This document shows, piece by piece, positions 1 to 8,800 of a stretch of DNA of 64,000 bases (its first letter is position 1; every line of letters starts with the position of its first letter). The notes under the pieces were generated by a model. The model was not told the origin of the DNA. It saw only the letters and a program-made list of their open reading frames with translations, and searched no databases. Origin of the DNA: Persicitalea sp963803495 (GTDB lineage Bacteria > Bacteroidota > Bacteroidia > Cytophagales > Spirosomataceae); assembly GCA_963803495.1 (NCBI GenBank), contig CAWDMP010000002.1, positions 2,046,001-2,110,000 of the forward strand, given 5' to 3'. Made by a program: the position numbers and the translations under genes.

Positions 1-65
1 GGTGCGTCTTTTGCTGTTGTTTCAGAGAATACAGTGGCCTGAACAATTTAAATTTTTCTCTAACT

Positions 66-374
66 ATGAACGATCCAGAGTACAAGCCTAACGAAATCAT
101 CCAGGAGGCACTGAAAAATTCAGATATCTCAAAATTATATGTCAATGGGTTTGTGAGCGGCCATTCTAATGCGGATATGTTACTTTTGCTATTGCAAAAT
201 GGTACGCCTTCCATCACTTTAAATATGTCATTCACTACTGCAAAATCACTTTATCAGGATTTGGGCGATCTTATAAGCAAATTTGAAGCACTTACAAATC
301 ACACCGTGATGACTATTCACGACGTTGCCAATCTAATTAATGAATCGAACGTAAAAACTACGACTGAGTCATGA
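66..374 (+). CDS. Small conserved protein, DUF3467-like (first gene of three-gene cassette)
   Basis: 102 residues with no signal peptide or membrane segment. The centre (about residues 26-75) has the pattern YVNGFVSGHSNAD, a hydrophobic run, then NMSFTTAKSL and a helix ending FEALT. This resembles small DUF3467-type proteins (target-hydrophobic strand followed by 'm(s/t)..ak.l...l...i..fE'), but the assignment is from memory of the pattern. Its stop overlaps the start of the next gene by four bases (ATGA), and gene three overlaps gene two in turn, so the three are translationally coupled. Base composition is clearly AT-richer than the hsdM/hsdR genes downstream. The function is not recognised; position beside a type I restriction locus suggests a defence or mobile-island role (inference). 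Confidence 0.6.
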   Translation: MNDPEYKPNEIIQEALKNSDISKLYVNGFVSGHSNADMLLLLLQNGTPSITLNMSFTTAKSLYQDLGDLISKFEALTNHTVMTIHDVANLINESNVKTTTES

Positions 375-973
375 GAAATAAATCGCTTATGTCAGACAGT
401 AGCTCTGGCAGCTACCTCGTTTACGGATTTTCGCTAGTCAGCGCTAACAAAACTGTTCTTTCTGACCTGAATAAGAAAAATAAGGAAATCGAGGATCTTG
501 CCAAGCTTCCGGCAGGTTGGGACTTTGGCGCTGGCGATCTAATTACTGAATCTGTAATCGCGAGGGCGAAACAGGTGCATTCAATCGCAAACTTATTACA
601 GTTAAAAACCGAAGTGCTGCCGCAAACTTCTGGTGGAATTACACTTAACTTCTATAAGTCCTCAGATTCGGAAGAATTTTTGGAAGTTACTATAAATGCA
701 GACTTATCAATCGATTATGTGTGGGAAGAGGGAAAAGGAATAGAGTACAAAATTCTCGATGAGAAAGAAAAGGTTACCCTGACTAATTTGCAATCAAAAC
801 TCAGCAGTCTATCTTCTCCACAATGGAATTCATCAGAACCCTCAACATTAGAAAATATTCGGTTGTCAAGCGTAGGTTCAGTAGTGATTGTTTCACCAAT
901 TACCACGGCGGGATATCCGTTTTCCAGAAGGAGTGTGCAGAGCGAGAAAGCGGATCAATATGCCAGCATATAA
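371..973 (+). CDS. Conserved hypothetical protein with LPxGWDFGxG motif
   Basis: 200 residues, predicted soluble. Residues about 45-56 read KLPAGWDFGAGDLI, followed by a helix (ESVIARAKQVHSIA) and a beta-rich stretch (GGITLNFYKSSDSEEFLEVTINADLSIDYVWEEG). I recognise this LP-GW-FG-G plus strand-rich layout as a recurrent hypothetical family, usually second in small operons, but know no function for it. The start overlaps the previous stop (ATGA at 371-374) and the stop overlaps the next start (TAATG at 971-975). An ATG nine bases upstream of residue 7 is an alternative start. AT-rich like its partners, so probably acquired with them. Confidence 0.6.
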   Translation: MRNKSLMSDSSSGSYLVYGFSLVSANKTVLSDLNKKNKEIEDLAKLPAGWDFGAGDLITESVIARAKQVHSIANLLQLKTEVLPQTSGGITLNFYKSSDSEEFLEVTINADLSIDYVWEEGKGIEYKILDEKEKVTLTNLQSKLSSLSSPQWNSSEPSTLENIRLSSVGSVVIVSPITTAGYPFSRRSVQSEKADQYASI

Positions 974-1260
974 TGAACCATTATGAGTCGACAGTGCAAG
1001 TGCCCTCCATGTATTGGGTGATTCCGGTAAAAGTGCTGGAAGATGAACTTGGCGAAGCTAGTTTTAAAATCGAGCAGGAGATTAGTGTTTCGGGCGATAA
1101 TTGTCACCATAATATAGTAGGAGTTTCAAATAGCAAAGCGAAAAGTTTTCAAAAGCGGAATTTGCACACAAATCTGTATTTATGCGACGACACTTGTGCA
1201 GAGAGCAAAGTCTCTGCCACAGAATATGCAGAATTAGAAAAAATAATTTCTATAGCTTAG
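973..1260 (+). CDS. Small protein of unknown function (third gene of cassette)
   Basis: 95 residues from the ATG at 973, which sits inside the TAATG overlap with gene two. An in-frame upstream ATG at 823 would overlap gene two by 150 bases, so it was not chosen. The protein begins MNHYESTVQVPSMYWVI and contains GDNCHHNIVG and LYLCDDTC; the two Cys and paired His could bind metal, but spacing matches no site I know. No membrane segment. The gene ends 20 bases before a strong terminator, which closes the three-gene unit. No family recognised; coupling to the preceding two genes implies they act together. Confidence 0.55.
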   Translation: MNHYESTVQVPSMYWVIPVKVLEDELGEASFKIEQEISVSGDNCHHNIVGVSNSKAKSFQKRNLHTNLYLCDDTCAESKVSATEYAELEKIISIA

Positions 1261-1279
1261 AATAATACTCGGTTTAGAA

Positions 1280-1327
1280 AAACGGAAAAGGCCTGACAAT
1301 CAATAATTTGTCAGGCCTTTTCCGTTT
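1280..1327. terminator. Bidirectional intrinsic terminator
   Basis: A perfect 19-bp stem (1280-1298 with 1309-1327) and 10-nt loop, with A-run before and T-run after, so it can work on both strands. It separates the three-gene cassette from the restriction locus. The following AT-rich stretch to 1543 contains nothing else I can support. Confidence 0.9.
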
Positions 1328-1543
1328 GATCTTCGCCAAATATACTTCTTCTGATTATGTAATCATTATTTCTACTCTGCGGCCGATACCTACTTTTCTA
1401 TCGACTTTAAAATCACATGGGTGATATAAGTGAAATTGACATATATAATATAAATCATAAGATAGCTACTATCGAAAGCAACTTTTCTATAAAATGAATG
1501 ATTATCAACTTGATTGACAAATACTTAAAATAATTTAGTAATT

Positions 1544-1574
1544 TTTGTAATCTGATTACTGACATATAAATTTG
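1544..1574 (+). promoter_or_regulatory. Bacteroidota-type promoter of the type I RM operon
   Basis: TTTG at 1544-1547, 19 bases, then TAAATTTG at 1567-1574. This fits the known Bacteroides -33/-7 consensus TTTG/N19-21/TAnnTTTG exactly. Transcription would start near 1580, about 45 bases before the ATG at 1627. Confidence 0.7.
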
Positions 1575-1626
1575 CAATTGCAAATTTTCTTTTTCTCCTT
1601 TGTAACATCAATACTGAGGATTAAAG

Positions 1627-2196
1627 ATGGAAACTAAGCTGAGCGAGATCGCTGCTATCAATACTGGAATCTATGACAAACCAACCATTTCGGGCAATGT
1701 CACCTATCTCCAAGCAGGAATGTTTGAGACAGATGGGAGCATACAGGAAGGCATCAAACCCAGTATAATAGTAGATGACCTTACCAGTAAGCATATACTT
1801 CTGAAAGGGGACGTACTGCTCAACGCTAAGGGTACCAACAACTTTGCCGTACCCCACGACACTCAAACAGGGCCTGCCGTGGCGTCCTCTACTTTCCTGG
1901 TCATTCGTCCCGACTCCGAAATGTCCGAACGAGTTTTACCTGAATACCTCAGCTGGTACCTCAATCAGCCGAAAGCGCAAGGGTACCTGAAATCCCAGGC
2001 GATGGGTAGCTCCATACCTTCTATTTCCAAGAGCACATTACAGAACCTAACGATCCCTATTCCAACTCTCGCCGTTCAGCAACGCATACTTACGATCTAT
2101 GGACTTCGGGAAAAGGAAAAACGGCTCATGCAACAACTCGAAGCCCTCCGCGACCAACTGGTTCAACATCACCTCCTAACCAAAGCCCACCAATAA
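1627..2196 (+). CDS. Half-size type I restriction specificity subunit (single TRD HsdS-like)
   Basis: 189 residues, about half an ordinary HsdS (400-450). One target-recognition-like domain (residues 1-150: hydrophobic starts, GDVLLNAKGTNNFAVP, SSTFLVIRP, YLSWYLNQPKAQGYLKSQAMGSSIPSISKSTLQNLTIPIPTLAVQQRI) is followed by one coiled-coil spacer (EKEKRLMQQLEALRDQLVQHHLL). The SSIPSISKSTLQNLTIPIP segment is the standard end of an HsdS TRD. It is the first gene behind the promoter and precedes hsdM by 12 bases. Half-HsdS proteins can dimerise to make a palindromic specificity, or compete with the full HsdS; either role here is inference. AT-richer than hsdM. Confidence 0.85.
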   Translation: METKLSEIAAINTGIYDKPTISGNVTYLQAGMFETDGSIQEGIKPSIIVDDLTSKHILLKGDVLLNAKGTNNFAVPHDTQTGPAVASSTFLVIRPDSEMSERVLPEYLSWYLNQPKAQGYLKSQAMGSSIPSISKSTLQNLTIPIPTLAVQQRILTIYGLREKEKRLMQQLEALRDQLVQHHLLTKAHQ

Positions 2197-2208
2197 AAAT
2201 ATCGATAA

Positions 2209-3741
2209 ATGAACCACAAAATCACCAAAGAAGAAATCAATAACATCGTCTGGAAGGCCTGCGACACCTTCCGGGGCGTGATCGACCCGAGCCAGTACAA
2301 GGACTACATCCTGACGATGCTTTTCCTGAAATACGTGAGCGACGTCCATAAGGACAAGTACAGCACTCACCTCGCCAAGTACGACGGCGACGCCGAGCGG
2401 GCCGCCCGCGCCATGCGCCACGAGCGCTTCGTGGTGCCGGACCATTGCACCTTCGACCACCTCTACGAGCGACGCAACGAAACCAACATCGGCGAGCTGA
2501 TCAACGTCGCGCTGGCCGACCTCGAAGAAGCCAACCGCGAAAAACTGGGCGGCGAGGACGGCTCCGGCATTTTTCGCAACATCGACTTCAACTCCGGCAA
2601 CCTCGGCGAGCCCAAAGACAAGAAGGTGCGGCTGAAAAACCTGCTCACCGACCTCAACGACAAGAAACTCGACCTCCGGCCCTCGCACCTGGCGGGCCAC
2701 GACATCATCGGCGGGGCCTACGAGTTCCTGATCGCGCACTTCGCCTCCGACGCGGGCAAGAAAGCCGGGGAGTTCTACACGCCCGGCGAGGTCTCGACGC
2801 TCATCGCGCAACTCACCAAATCGGCCCCTGGCGCGCGGATTTGCGACCCAACCTGCGGCTCGGGCTCGCTGCTCATCAAGGCCGGGCAGGCGGTGGGTTC
2901 CGACAACTTCTCGCTCTACGGGCAGGAGGCCAACGGCAGCACCTGGGCGCTGGCGGTCATGAATATGTTTTTGCACGGCTTCGACAACGCCACCGTACGC
3001 TGGGGCGACACCATCCGCAACCCCAAGCTGATCGAGGGCGACGCCCTGATGCGCTTCGACACCGTGGTGGCCAACCCGCCCTTCTCACTCGACAAGTGGG
3101 GGGCCGACGAAGCCGCCGCCGACCCGCACGCCCGTTTCTGGCGCGGTGTGCCGTCCAAGAGCAAGGGCGACTGGGCCTTTATCACCCACATGATCGAGAC
3201 CACCTACGACGGCACGGGCAAGGTGGGCGTGGTGGTGCCGCACGGCGTGTTGTTCCGGGGTTCGTCGGAGGGCAAAATCCGGCAGAAAACCATCGAAGAA
3301 AATCTGCTGGAAGCGGTCATCGGTCTGCCCGCCAACCTGTTTTTTGGCACGGGCATCCCCGCCGCTATCCTAATTTTTAATCGCGGAAAAGGCGAGAACA
3401 CCGACGTGCTGTTCATCGACGCCAGCCAGCAGTACGACGCCGGCAAAAACCAGAACAAGCTCAGCGACGCCCACATCCAACGCATCGTGGACACCTACCG
3501 CGCTTTCCAGGGCGGCAGCCTGGCGGCGGGCGTGGCGGAGGCGAAGTTTGCTCACGTAGCTACCTTCGCCGAAATCGAAGAGAACGACTTCAACCTCAAC
3601 ATCCCCCGTTACGTGGATACCTTCGAGGAAGAAGCCGAAATCGACGTGCGAGCCGTGCAGCAGGAAATTGCCGCCCTGGAAACAGAATTGGCCGCCGTGC
3701 AGCAGGAAATGAATTCGTATTTGGAAGAATTAAGCCTTTGA
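2209..3741 (+). CDS. hsdM: Type I restriction-modification DNA methyltransferase subunit
   Basis: 510 residues. N-terminal HsdM helical domain (KITKEEINNIVWKACDTFRG, residues 4-23), GEFYTP near residue 190, SAM-binding motif I DPTCGSGSLL at 213-222, and catalytic motif IV NPPF at 289-292, i.e. an N6-adenine methyltransferase of the HsdM class. C-terminal coiled coil (ALETELAAVQQEMNSYLEEL) for HsdS contact. With two HsdM and one HsdS it forms the modification enzyme. Starts 12 bases after the half-HsdS gene and ends 3 bases before the full hsdS, so the three are co-transcribed. High GC, unlike the specificity genes that flank it. Confidence 0.97.
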   Translation: MNHKITKEEINNIVWKACDTFRGVIDPSQYKDYILTMLFLKYVSDVHKDKYSTHLAKYDGDAERAARAMRHERFVVPDHCTFDHLYERRNETNIGELINVALADLEEANREKLGGEDGSGIFRNIDFNSGNLGEPKDKKVRLKNLLTDLNDKKLDLRPSHLAGHDIIGGAYEFLIAHFASDAGKKAGEFYTPGEVSTLIAQLTKSAPGARICDPTCGSGSLLIKAGQAVGSDNFSLYGQEANGSTWALAVMNMFLHGFDNATVRWGDTIRNPKLIEGDALMRFDTVVANPPFSLDKWGADEAAADPHARFWRGVPSKSKGDWAFITHMIETTYDGTGKVGVVVPHGVLFRGSSEGKIRQKTIEENLLEAVIGLPANLFFGTGIPAAILIFNRGKGENTDVLFIDASQQYDAGKNQNKLSDAHIQRIVDTYRAFQGGSLAAGVAEAKFAHVATFAEIEENDFNLNIPRYVDTFEEEAEIDVRAVQQEIAALETELAAVQQEMNSYLEELSL

Positions 3742-3744
3742 GTT

Positions 3745-5016
3745 ATGCAGACAAGTTTAGAATTATTTGACAGAAAAAAAGGCGTTTTACCCGTTGAAGT
3801 ACCATCCGGTTGGAAGTACTTGAAATTGGGTGAGATAGCGAAGATAAACCCTGGAAAACCAAAATGCGAAGACGATGAGATCGTCACATTTTTAGGGATG
3901 ACAGACGTCTCTGAGGAAGGAAGGATACTTTCCCAGACCGAAACTACTTATGGCCTAGTCAAAAGCGGTTTCACCGTTTTCTCCAAAGAAGACGTGCTGG
4001 TAGCCAAGATAACCCCTTGTTTTGAGAATGGAAAAGGAGCCCTGCTTGAATTTCTGAATACAGACATAGGCTTCGGAAGTACGGAATTTCATGTTCTTAG
4101 AGCGAACAAATTAACCTTCCCAGATTTTCTATTTTACCAAACTAGGCTCCAAACATTTAGGGGGCGTGGGGAGCAAAATATGACCGGAAGTGCTGGACAG
4201 AAAAGGGTACCTTCTGATTTTCTGAGAAACTACAAGATCCCCCTTCCACCCCTCCCCGAGCAACGCGCCATCGCCGCCGTGCTAGGTACCTGGGATCAGG
4301 GCATCGACACGCTGCAACGCCTCATCGCCGCCAAGCAGCGGCACAAAAAAGCCCTGATGCAGCAGTTGTTGACGGGTAAGAAGCGGTTTGCGGAGTTCAG
4401 GGAGCCGTGGCAGGAGGTTCAGTTGGGAGATCTTTTCAAAAGAGTGACCCGCAAGAACACGAACAACAATACCAACGTACTCACGATCTCGGCCCAAAGG
4501 GGTTTGATTAACCAAGAGCATTATTTCAACAAGCAGGTAGCTAGCGAGATTCTTGACAATTATTTTTTATTAAAAAAAGGAGAATTCGCCTACAACAAAA
4601 GCTACTCCAATGGCTATCCGATGGGTGCCATCAAGCGGCTGAAAGACTACGATGCGGGCGTGGTAACTATCCTGTACATCTGCTTTGCCTTGAAAGATGC
4701 TAAGAGAAACTCGGCGGATTTTATGGAGCAATATTTCAACGCTGGATTTATGAATCGAGGTTTGAAAGAAATCGCGCACGAAGGCGGCCGCGCCCATGGC
4801 TTGCTAAACGTGACGCCGACCGATTACTTCAATCTGACGCTCAAAGTACCCGTATTTCCTGAGCAGCAAAAAATCGCCACCGTCCTGCAAGCCGCCGACC
4901 GCGAGCTCGAAACGTTGGAAAGAAAACTAGCCGCCCTGCAAGCGCAGAAAAAGGGTTTGATGCAGCAGTTGCTGACGGGGAAAGTGCGGGTACCGATAAA
5001 GGATGACGCGCTCTGA
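3745..5016 (+). CDS. hsdS: Type I restriction specificity subunit, two TRDs
   Basis: 423 residues with the classical layout: TRD1 (about 20-170), conserved spacer PLPEQRAIAAVLGTWDQGID...KKALMQQLLTGKKRF, TRD2 (about 225-370), second spacer FPEQQKIATVLQAADRELE...KKGLMQQLLTGKVRV. It chooses the bipartite target read by the HsdM/HsdR complex. TRD1 is AT-rich while both spacers are GC-rich like hsdM, and the two spacers share near-identical DNA (TGATGCAGCAGTTG at 4355-4368 and 4958-4971). This is the arrangement through which TRDs are exchanged by recombination. Starts 3 bases after hsdM. Confidence 0.95.
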   Translation: MQTSLELFDRKKGVLPVEVPSGWKYLKLGEIAKINPGKPKCEDDEIVTFLGMTDVSEEGRILSQTETTYGLVKSGFTVFSKEDVLVAKITPCFENGKGALLEFLNTDIGFGSTEFHVLRANKLTFPDFLFYQTRLQTFRGRGEQNMTGSAGQKRVPSDFLRNYKIPLPPLPEQRAIAAVLGTWDQGIDTLQRLIAAKQRHKKALMQQLLTGKKRFAEFREPWQEVQLGDLFKRVTRKNTNNNTNVLTISAQRGLINQEHYFNKQVASEILDNYFLLKKGEFAYNKSYSNGYPMGAIKRLKDYDAGVVTILYICFALKDAKRNSADFMEQYFNAGFMNRGLKEIAHEGGRAHGLLNVTPTDYFNLTLKVPVFPEQQKIATVLQAADRELETLERKLAALQAQKKGLMQQLLTGKVRVPIKDDAL

Positions 5017-5035
5017 ATACAGCTAGCCAGGAGAG

Positions 5036-5068
5036 ATAAAAAAAGAACGCTGTTTGCTGGTACAGCGT
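5036..5068 (-). terminator. Minus-strand intrinsic terminator-like hairpin
   Basis: Arms ACGCTGT (5047-5053) and ACAGCGT (5062-5068) with an 8-nt loop. On the plus strand it is preceded by a seven-A run, so on the minus strand a T-run follows the stem, as in an intrinsic terminator. No minus-strand gene is evident to be terminated. Confidence 0.45.
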
Positions 5069-5204
5069 CCGAAACCTTTGCAGTTCCCATACACAGGGTA
5101 GAGGTCAGGGCAAATGTACAAAATGCGGCTAGGAACGATGTATGTATTCGCCGATAGTTTTGAAATTGATCGTGATGCCCTTGGCAGGGATATTGACCAC
5201 CAAA

Positions 5205-5400
5205 ATCCCGTAGGGATGACCAAATTTGTAGCCCCCGGATTTATCCGGGGGATGCGTGTCGCGATAAAATACCAGAATCCCGTAGGGATGGCCGATTTGT
5301 CGGAGATATGGGTCGTTCCTACGGAACTCAATCCTTCTCTGTCAATCTCTAATCCGCCGATTGAAATCGGCGGCTACAATATGCTTCATCCCTACGGGAT
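5205..5400. repeat. Dispersed multi-hairpin (REP-like) element, copy cluster 1
   Basis: Unit A is the 13-bp hairpin ATCCCGTAGGGAT (5205-5217). After a 14-nt linker ending TAG comes unit B, the 20-nt hairpin CCCCCGGATTTATCCGGGGG (5232-5251); another A follows at 5277-5289. In reverse orientation B is CCGCCGATTGAAATCGGCGG (5354-5373), then exactly 14 nt, then A (5388-5400). The same order and 14-nt linker recur at 45259-45345. B stems differ in sequence but stay paired. Confidence 0.85.
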
Positions 5401-5749
5401 TTTAAATTCAGTTAACCGCTTGAAAATAAGGTGTTTTTTTATATTAACTAAAAAAAGCCCCGGTTAAAAACCGAGGCTCAAAGCCCGAAAGCTATTGATT
5501 TTTGCGGCCCGAACGAGTCCGTAAAATGCTCGCCCCGGTCGACTTATGACGCAAATGTAGGCAATAAAAAAGCCCATCAATGCACTAAGAAGATGGATCT
5601 TCAACGGCAAGCTGCCGACCTTCATGCACAACAGGCAGGGCAAATGTATCATTAGTTAAGCTGAAATCAAATTGTTTTCATGCTAACTTTCTATTTGATA
5701 GATTTTTACAAAACAAAGAATCAAGATTCCGCCGCGCGACCATAGAACA

Positions 5750-5783
5750 AGCACCCCGGAGGGGTCGACCCCTCCGGGGTGCT
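5750..5783. repeat. Perfect 34-bp palindrome
   Basis: Reads AGCACCCCGGAGGGGTC then its exact reverse complement, centred on GTCGAC. There is no loop and no T-run, so a plain terminator is less likely than a cruciform-type or REP-related element. It lies 107 bases before hsdR. Confidence 0.85.
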
Positions 5784-5889
5784 AGGTTTTGGCTGTCTTA
5801 ACTTTTGCTATTAACCGTCGACGCCTACGGCGTGAAAATCCGCCAATTGAACGTCTTATTCATACATAGAGAGCTAAATTTCTAACCCC

Positions 5890-8800
5890 ATGGAAAACCC
5901 CTCCTTCCTGGAAGACCACCTTAGCCAAATTCCGGCTTTGCAATTCCTGCAACAGCTCGGCTACACCTACCTCACGCCCGAGGAGGCGCTGGCGATGCGC
6001 GGCGGCAAGAAAACCGCCGTGCTGCTGGAGGGCGTGTTGCAAAGTCAGCTCGAAAAAATCAATGACATCGCCTACAAAGGCGCGTCCCACGCCTTCACCG
6101 ACGCCAACCGTCGGACGGCGCTGCAAGCCCTGAAAGACGTGCCGATGCAGGAAGGCTACATGGCCGCCTGTGAATACGTGTACAACCTCCTCACGCTTGG
6201 CAAGGCACTGGAACAGAGCATCGAGGGCGATAAAAAAAGCTACACGCTGCACTACATCGACTGGCAGGATTTGGGCCGCAACGCCTTCCACGTCACGGAG
6301 GAATTCAGCGTGACGCGCGCCGCCAGCCAGGCGCACTACATCCCCGACCTCGTGCTGTTCGTCAACGGCATCCCGCTGGTCGTGATCGAGTGCAAGCGCT
6401 CCGATATAAAGGACCCGCTGCACCAGGCCATTTCGCAGCACCTCCGCAACCAGCAGGAAGACGGCATTCGGGGGCTGTACGTGTACGCGCAACTCTGCCT
6501 GAGCCTGGCGACCAACCAGGGCCTGTACGCCACCAACGGTACGCCCGAGAAATTCTGGGCGCACTGGGAGGAGAAAGCCGCCGGAAATAACCGCGCCGAA
6601 AAAGAAGCCTCCACGCTCGCCTACCGCCAGGAACTGACCGCCGTCAAGAACACGCCGCTGGCCCCGGCGCGCCACCAAAAGTTGTTTGCCGGGCGCTACG
6701 CCTACGTGCGGCGGTACTTCGAGGCTTTACAGGGCGTGGCGGTGCGGCCCACCAAGCAAGACGAATTGCTGCACGGCCTGTGCCGCCCGGCGCGGCTGCT
6801 GGATCTGGTGTACAGCTTTATTCTGTTCGACGGCGGGGCCAAGAAAGTAGCCCGCTACCAACAATACTTCGCCATCAAGAAAATCGGGGTGCGGGTCAGT
6901 CAGCTCGTACGCGGCAAGCGGCCCGGCGGGGTGATTTGGCACACGCAGGGCAGTGGCAAGTCGCTCACGATGGTGATGCTGGCCCAGGCCATCGCCATGA
7001 ACCCGAAGATCCGCAACCCCAAAATTGTACTCGTCACCGACCGCACCGACCTGGACAAGCAGATTTCGGATACCTTCCTGAAATGCGATATGCTGGTGGA
7101 GCGCGCCACCACGGGCAAAAGCCTGGCCGTGATGCTCGCCAGCCAGAGCGACGCCGTGATCACGACGGTCATCAACAAATTCGAGAACGCCGTCAAGACG
7201 CTCAAAGACCCGCTGCTATCGCCCGACATTTTCGTGCTGGTGGACGAAGGCCACCGCACCCAGTACGGCACGTTCAATATCAGGATGTTGCAGGCGCTGC
7301 CCAATGCCTGTTTCATCGCGTTTACGGGGACGCCGCTCATGAAAAAGGAGCGCAGCACGGCCAACAAATTCGGCGGCATCATCGACGACTACCCCGTGAC
7401 CAAGGCTGTGGAAGACGGGGCCGTGGTACCCATTCTATACGAAGGTCGGCACGCCTTCCAGGAAGTCAACGAACGGGCGATCGACAACTATTTCCAGAAA
7501 GTATCCGAGCCGTTGACGGATTACCAGAAAGCCGACTTGAAACGGAAGTTCAGCCGCGCCGACCAGCTCAACCAGGCCGAGCAGAAAATGCACGCCATCG
7601 CCTGGGACATCAGTCTGCACTACCGCGACCACTGGCAGGGCAAGGGCTTCAAAGCGCAACTGGTGTGCGCCAGCAAAATGGCGGCGATTCAATACAAGAG
7701 TTTTCTGGACGAGATCGGCTACGTCTCGTCCGAGATCGTGATGTCGGGCCCCGACGACCGCGAAGGCGAAGACAGTGCCTACGGCAAGTCGCAGGACCGC
7801 ATCAAGCAGTTTTGGCAAACGATGATGGACGAGCACGGCAGCCCGACCAAGTACGAGGAGAACATCATCAACCGCTTCAAGTACCAGACCGACCCGGAAA
7901 TCATCATCGTGGTGGACAAGCTGCTCACGGGTTTCGACGTGCCGTCCAACACCGTGATGTACCTCACCCGCAGCCTGAAAGAGCACAAACTGTTGCAGGC
8001 CATCGCGCGGGTCAATCGGCTGTATCCCGGCAAAGACTTCGGCTACGTGATCGACTACTATGGGCTGCTGGGCAAGCTGGACGAAGCCCTTACGACCTAC
8101 TCGGGATTGGAAGACTTCGACGAAGACGAACTGACGGGTACCATGACCGACATCGCTGAAGAAGTCAAGAAACTTCCGCAGCGCCATTCGGAAGTTTGGG
8201 ATATGTTCAAGGCAGTACCCAACAAGCGCGACGCCGAAGCCTACGAGGAATTGCTCCGCGACGAGGCCTTACGCAACGTCTTTTACGATAAGCTGTCACT
8301 TTTTGCCCGCACGTTCAAAATTGCGCTCTCGTCCTACGATTTCGTGACTACCACCGACGAAAAGGACGTGGCGCGCTACAAAAAAGACCTGGCGTTTTTC
8401 CTAAACCTCCGGGCGTCGGTCACGCAGCGCTACTCCGACACCGTGGATTTTAAACAGTACGAAGGTCAGATCCAGAAACTCATCGACAAGCACATCCCGA
8501 CCGACCGCGTGGAAACGGTAGTGGAGTTAGTCAATATTTTTGACAAGGATAAATTTGAGGAAGAAGTAGAGCGCGTGATCGGCGAAGCCGCCAAGGCCGA
8601 CCGCATCGCGTCGCGCACTGCGAAGCACACCTCCGAAAAGATGGACGAAGACCCAGCGTTTTACCGAAAGTTCTCGGAAATGCTGAAAGACACCATCCGC
8701 GAGTACGAGGAAAGGCGCATCAACGAAGCCGAGTACTTGCGCCGCGCCAAGGAAATCATGGAATCGGTACTATCACGCACCGACAGCGATATTCCCGCCG

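Larger units (their letters stand above)
5017..5889. other. Palindrome-rich intergenic region between hsdS and hsdR
   Basis: No gene is supported in these 873 bases. They hold the multi-hairpin repeat at 5205-5400, further short hairpins (GTTCCTACGGAAC at 5315-5327, ACGCCTACGGCGT at 5821-5833, an imperfect AGCC..GGTT/AACC..GGCT hairpin at 5457-5480), a 34-bp perfect palindrome at 5750-5783, and a minus-strand terminator-like hairpin near 5040. Open frames here merely translate the repeats. Confidence 0.7.

Noticed and set aside
823..972. Upstream extension of the third cassette gene to the ATG at 823
   Set aside because: Would overlap the second gene by 150 bases; the ATG at 973 forms a normal TAATG coupling.
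5114..5467. 117-codon frame between hsdS and hsdR
   Set aside because: Translates the hairpin repeats (NPVGM and APGFIRG phrases); a similar phrase appears in the spurious frame at 45087-45314.
6780..8159. 459-codon open frame inside hsdR on the same strand
   Set aside because: Arg/Pro/His/Gln-rich translation without any motif; it is the shifted frame of a GC-rich gene whose own frame carries all HsdR motifs.
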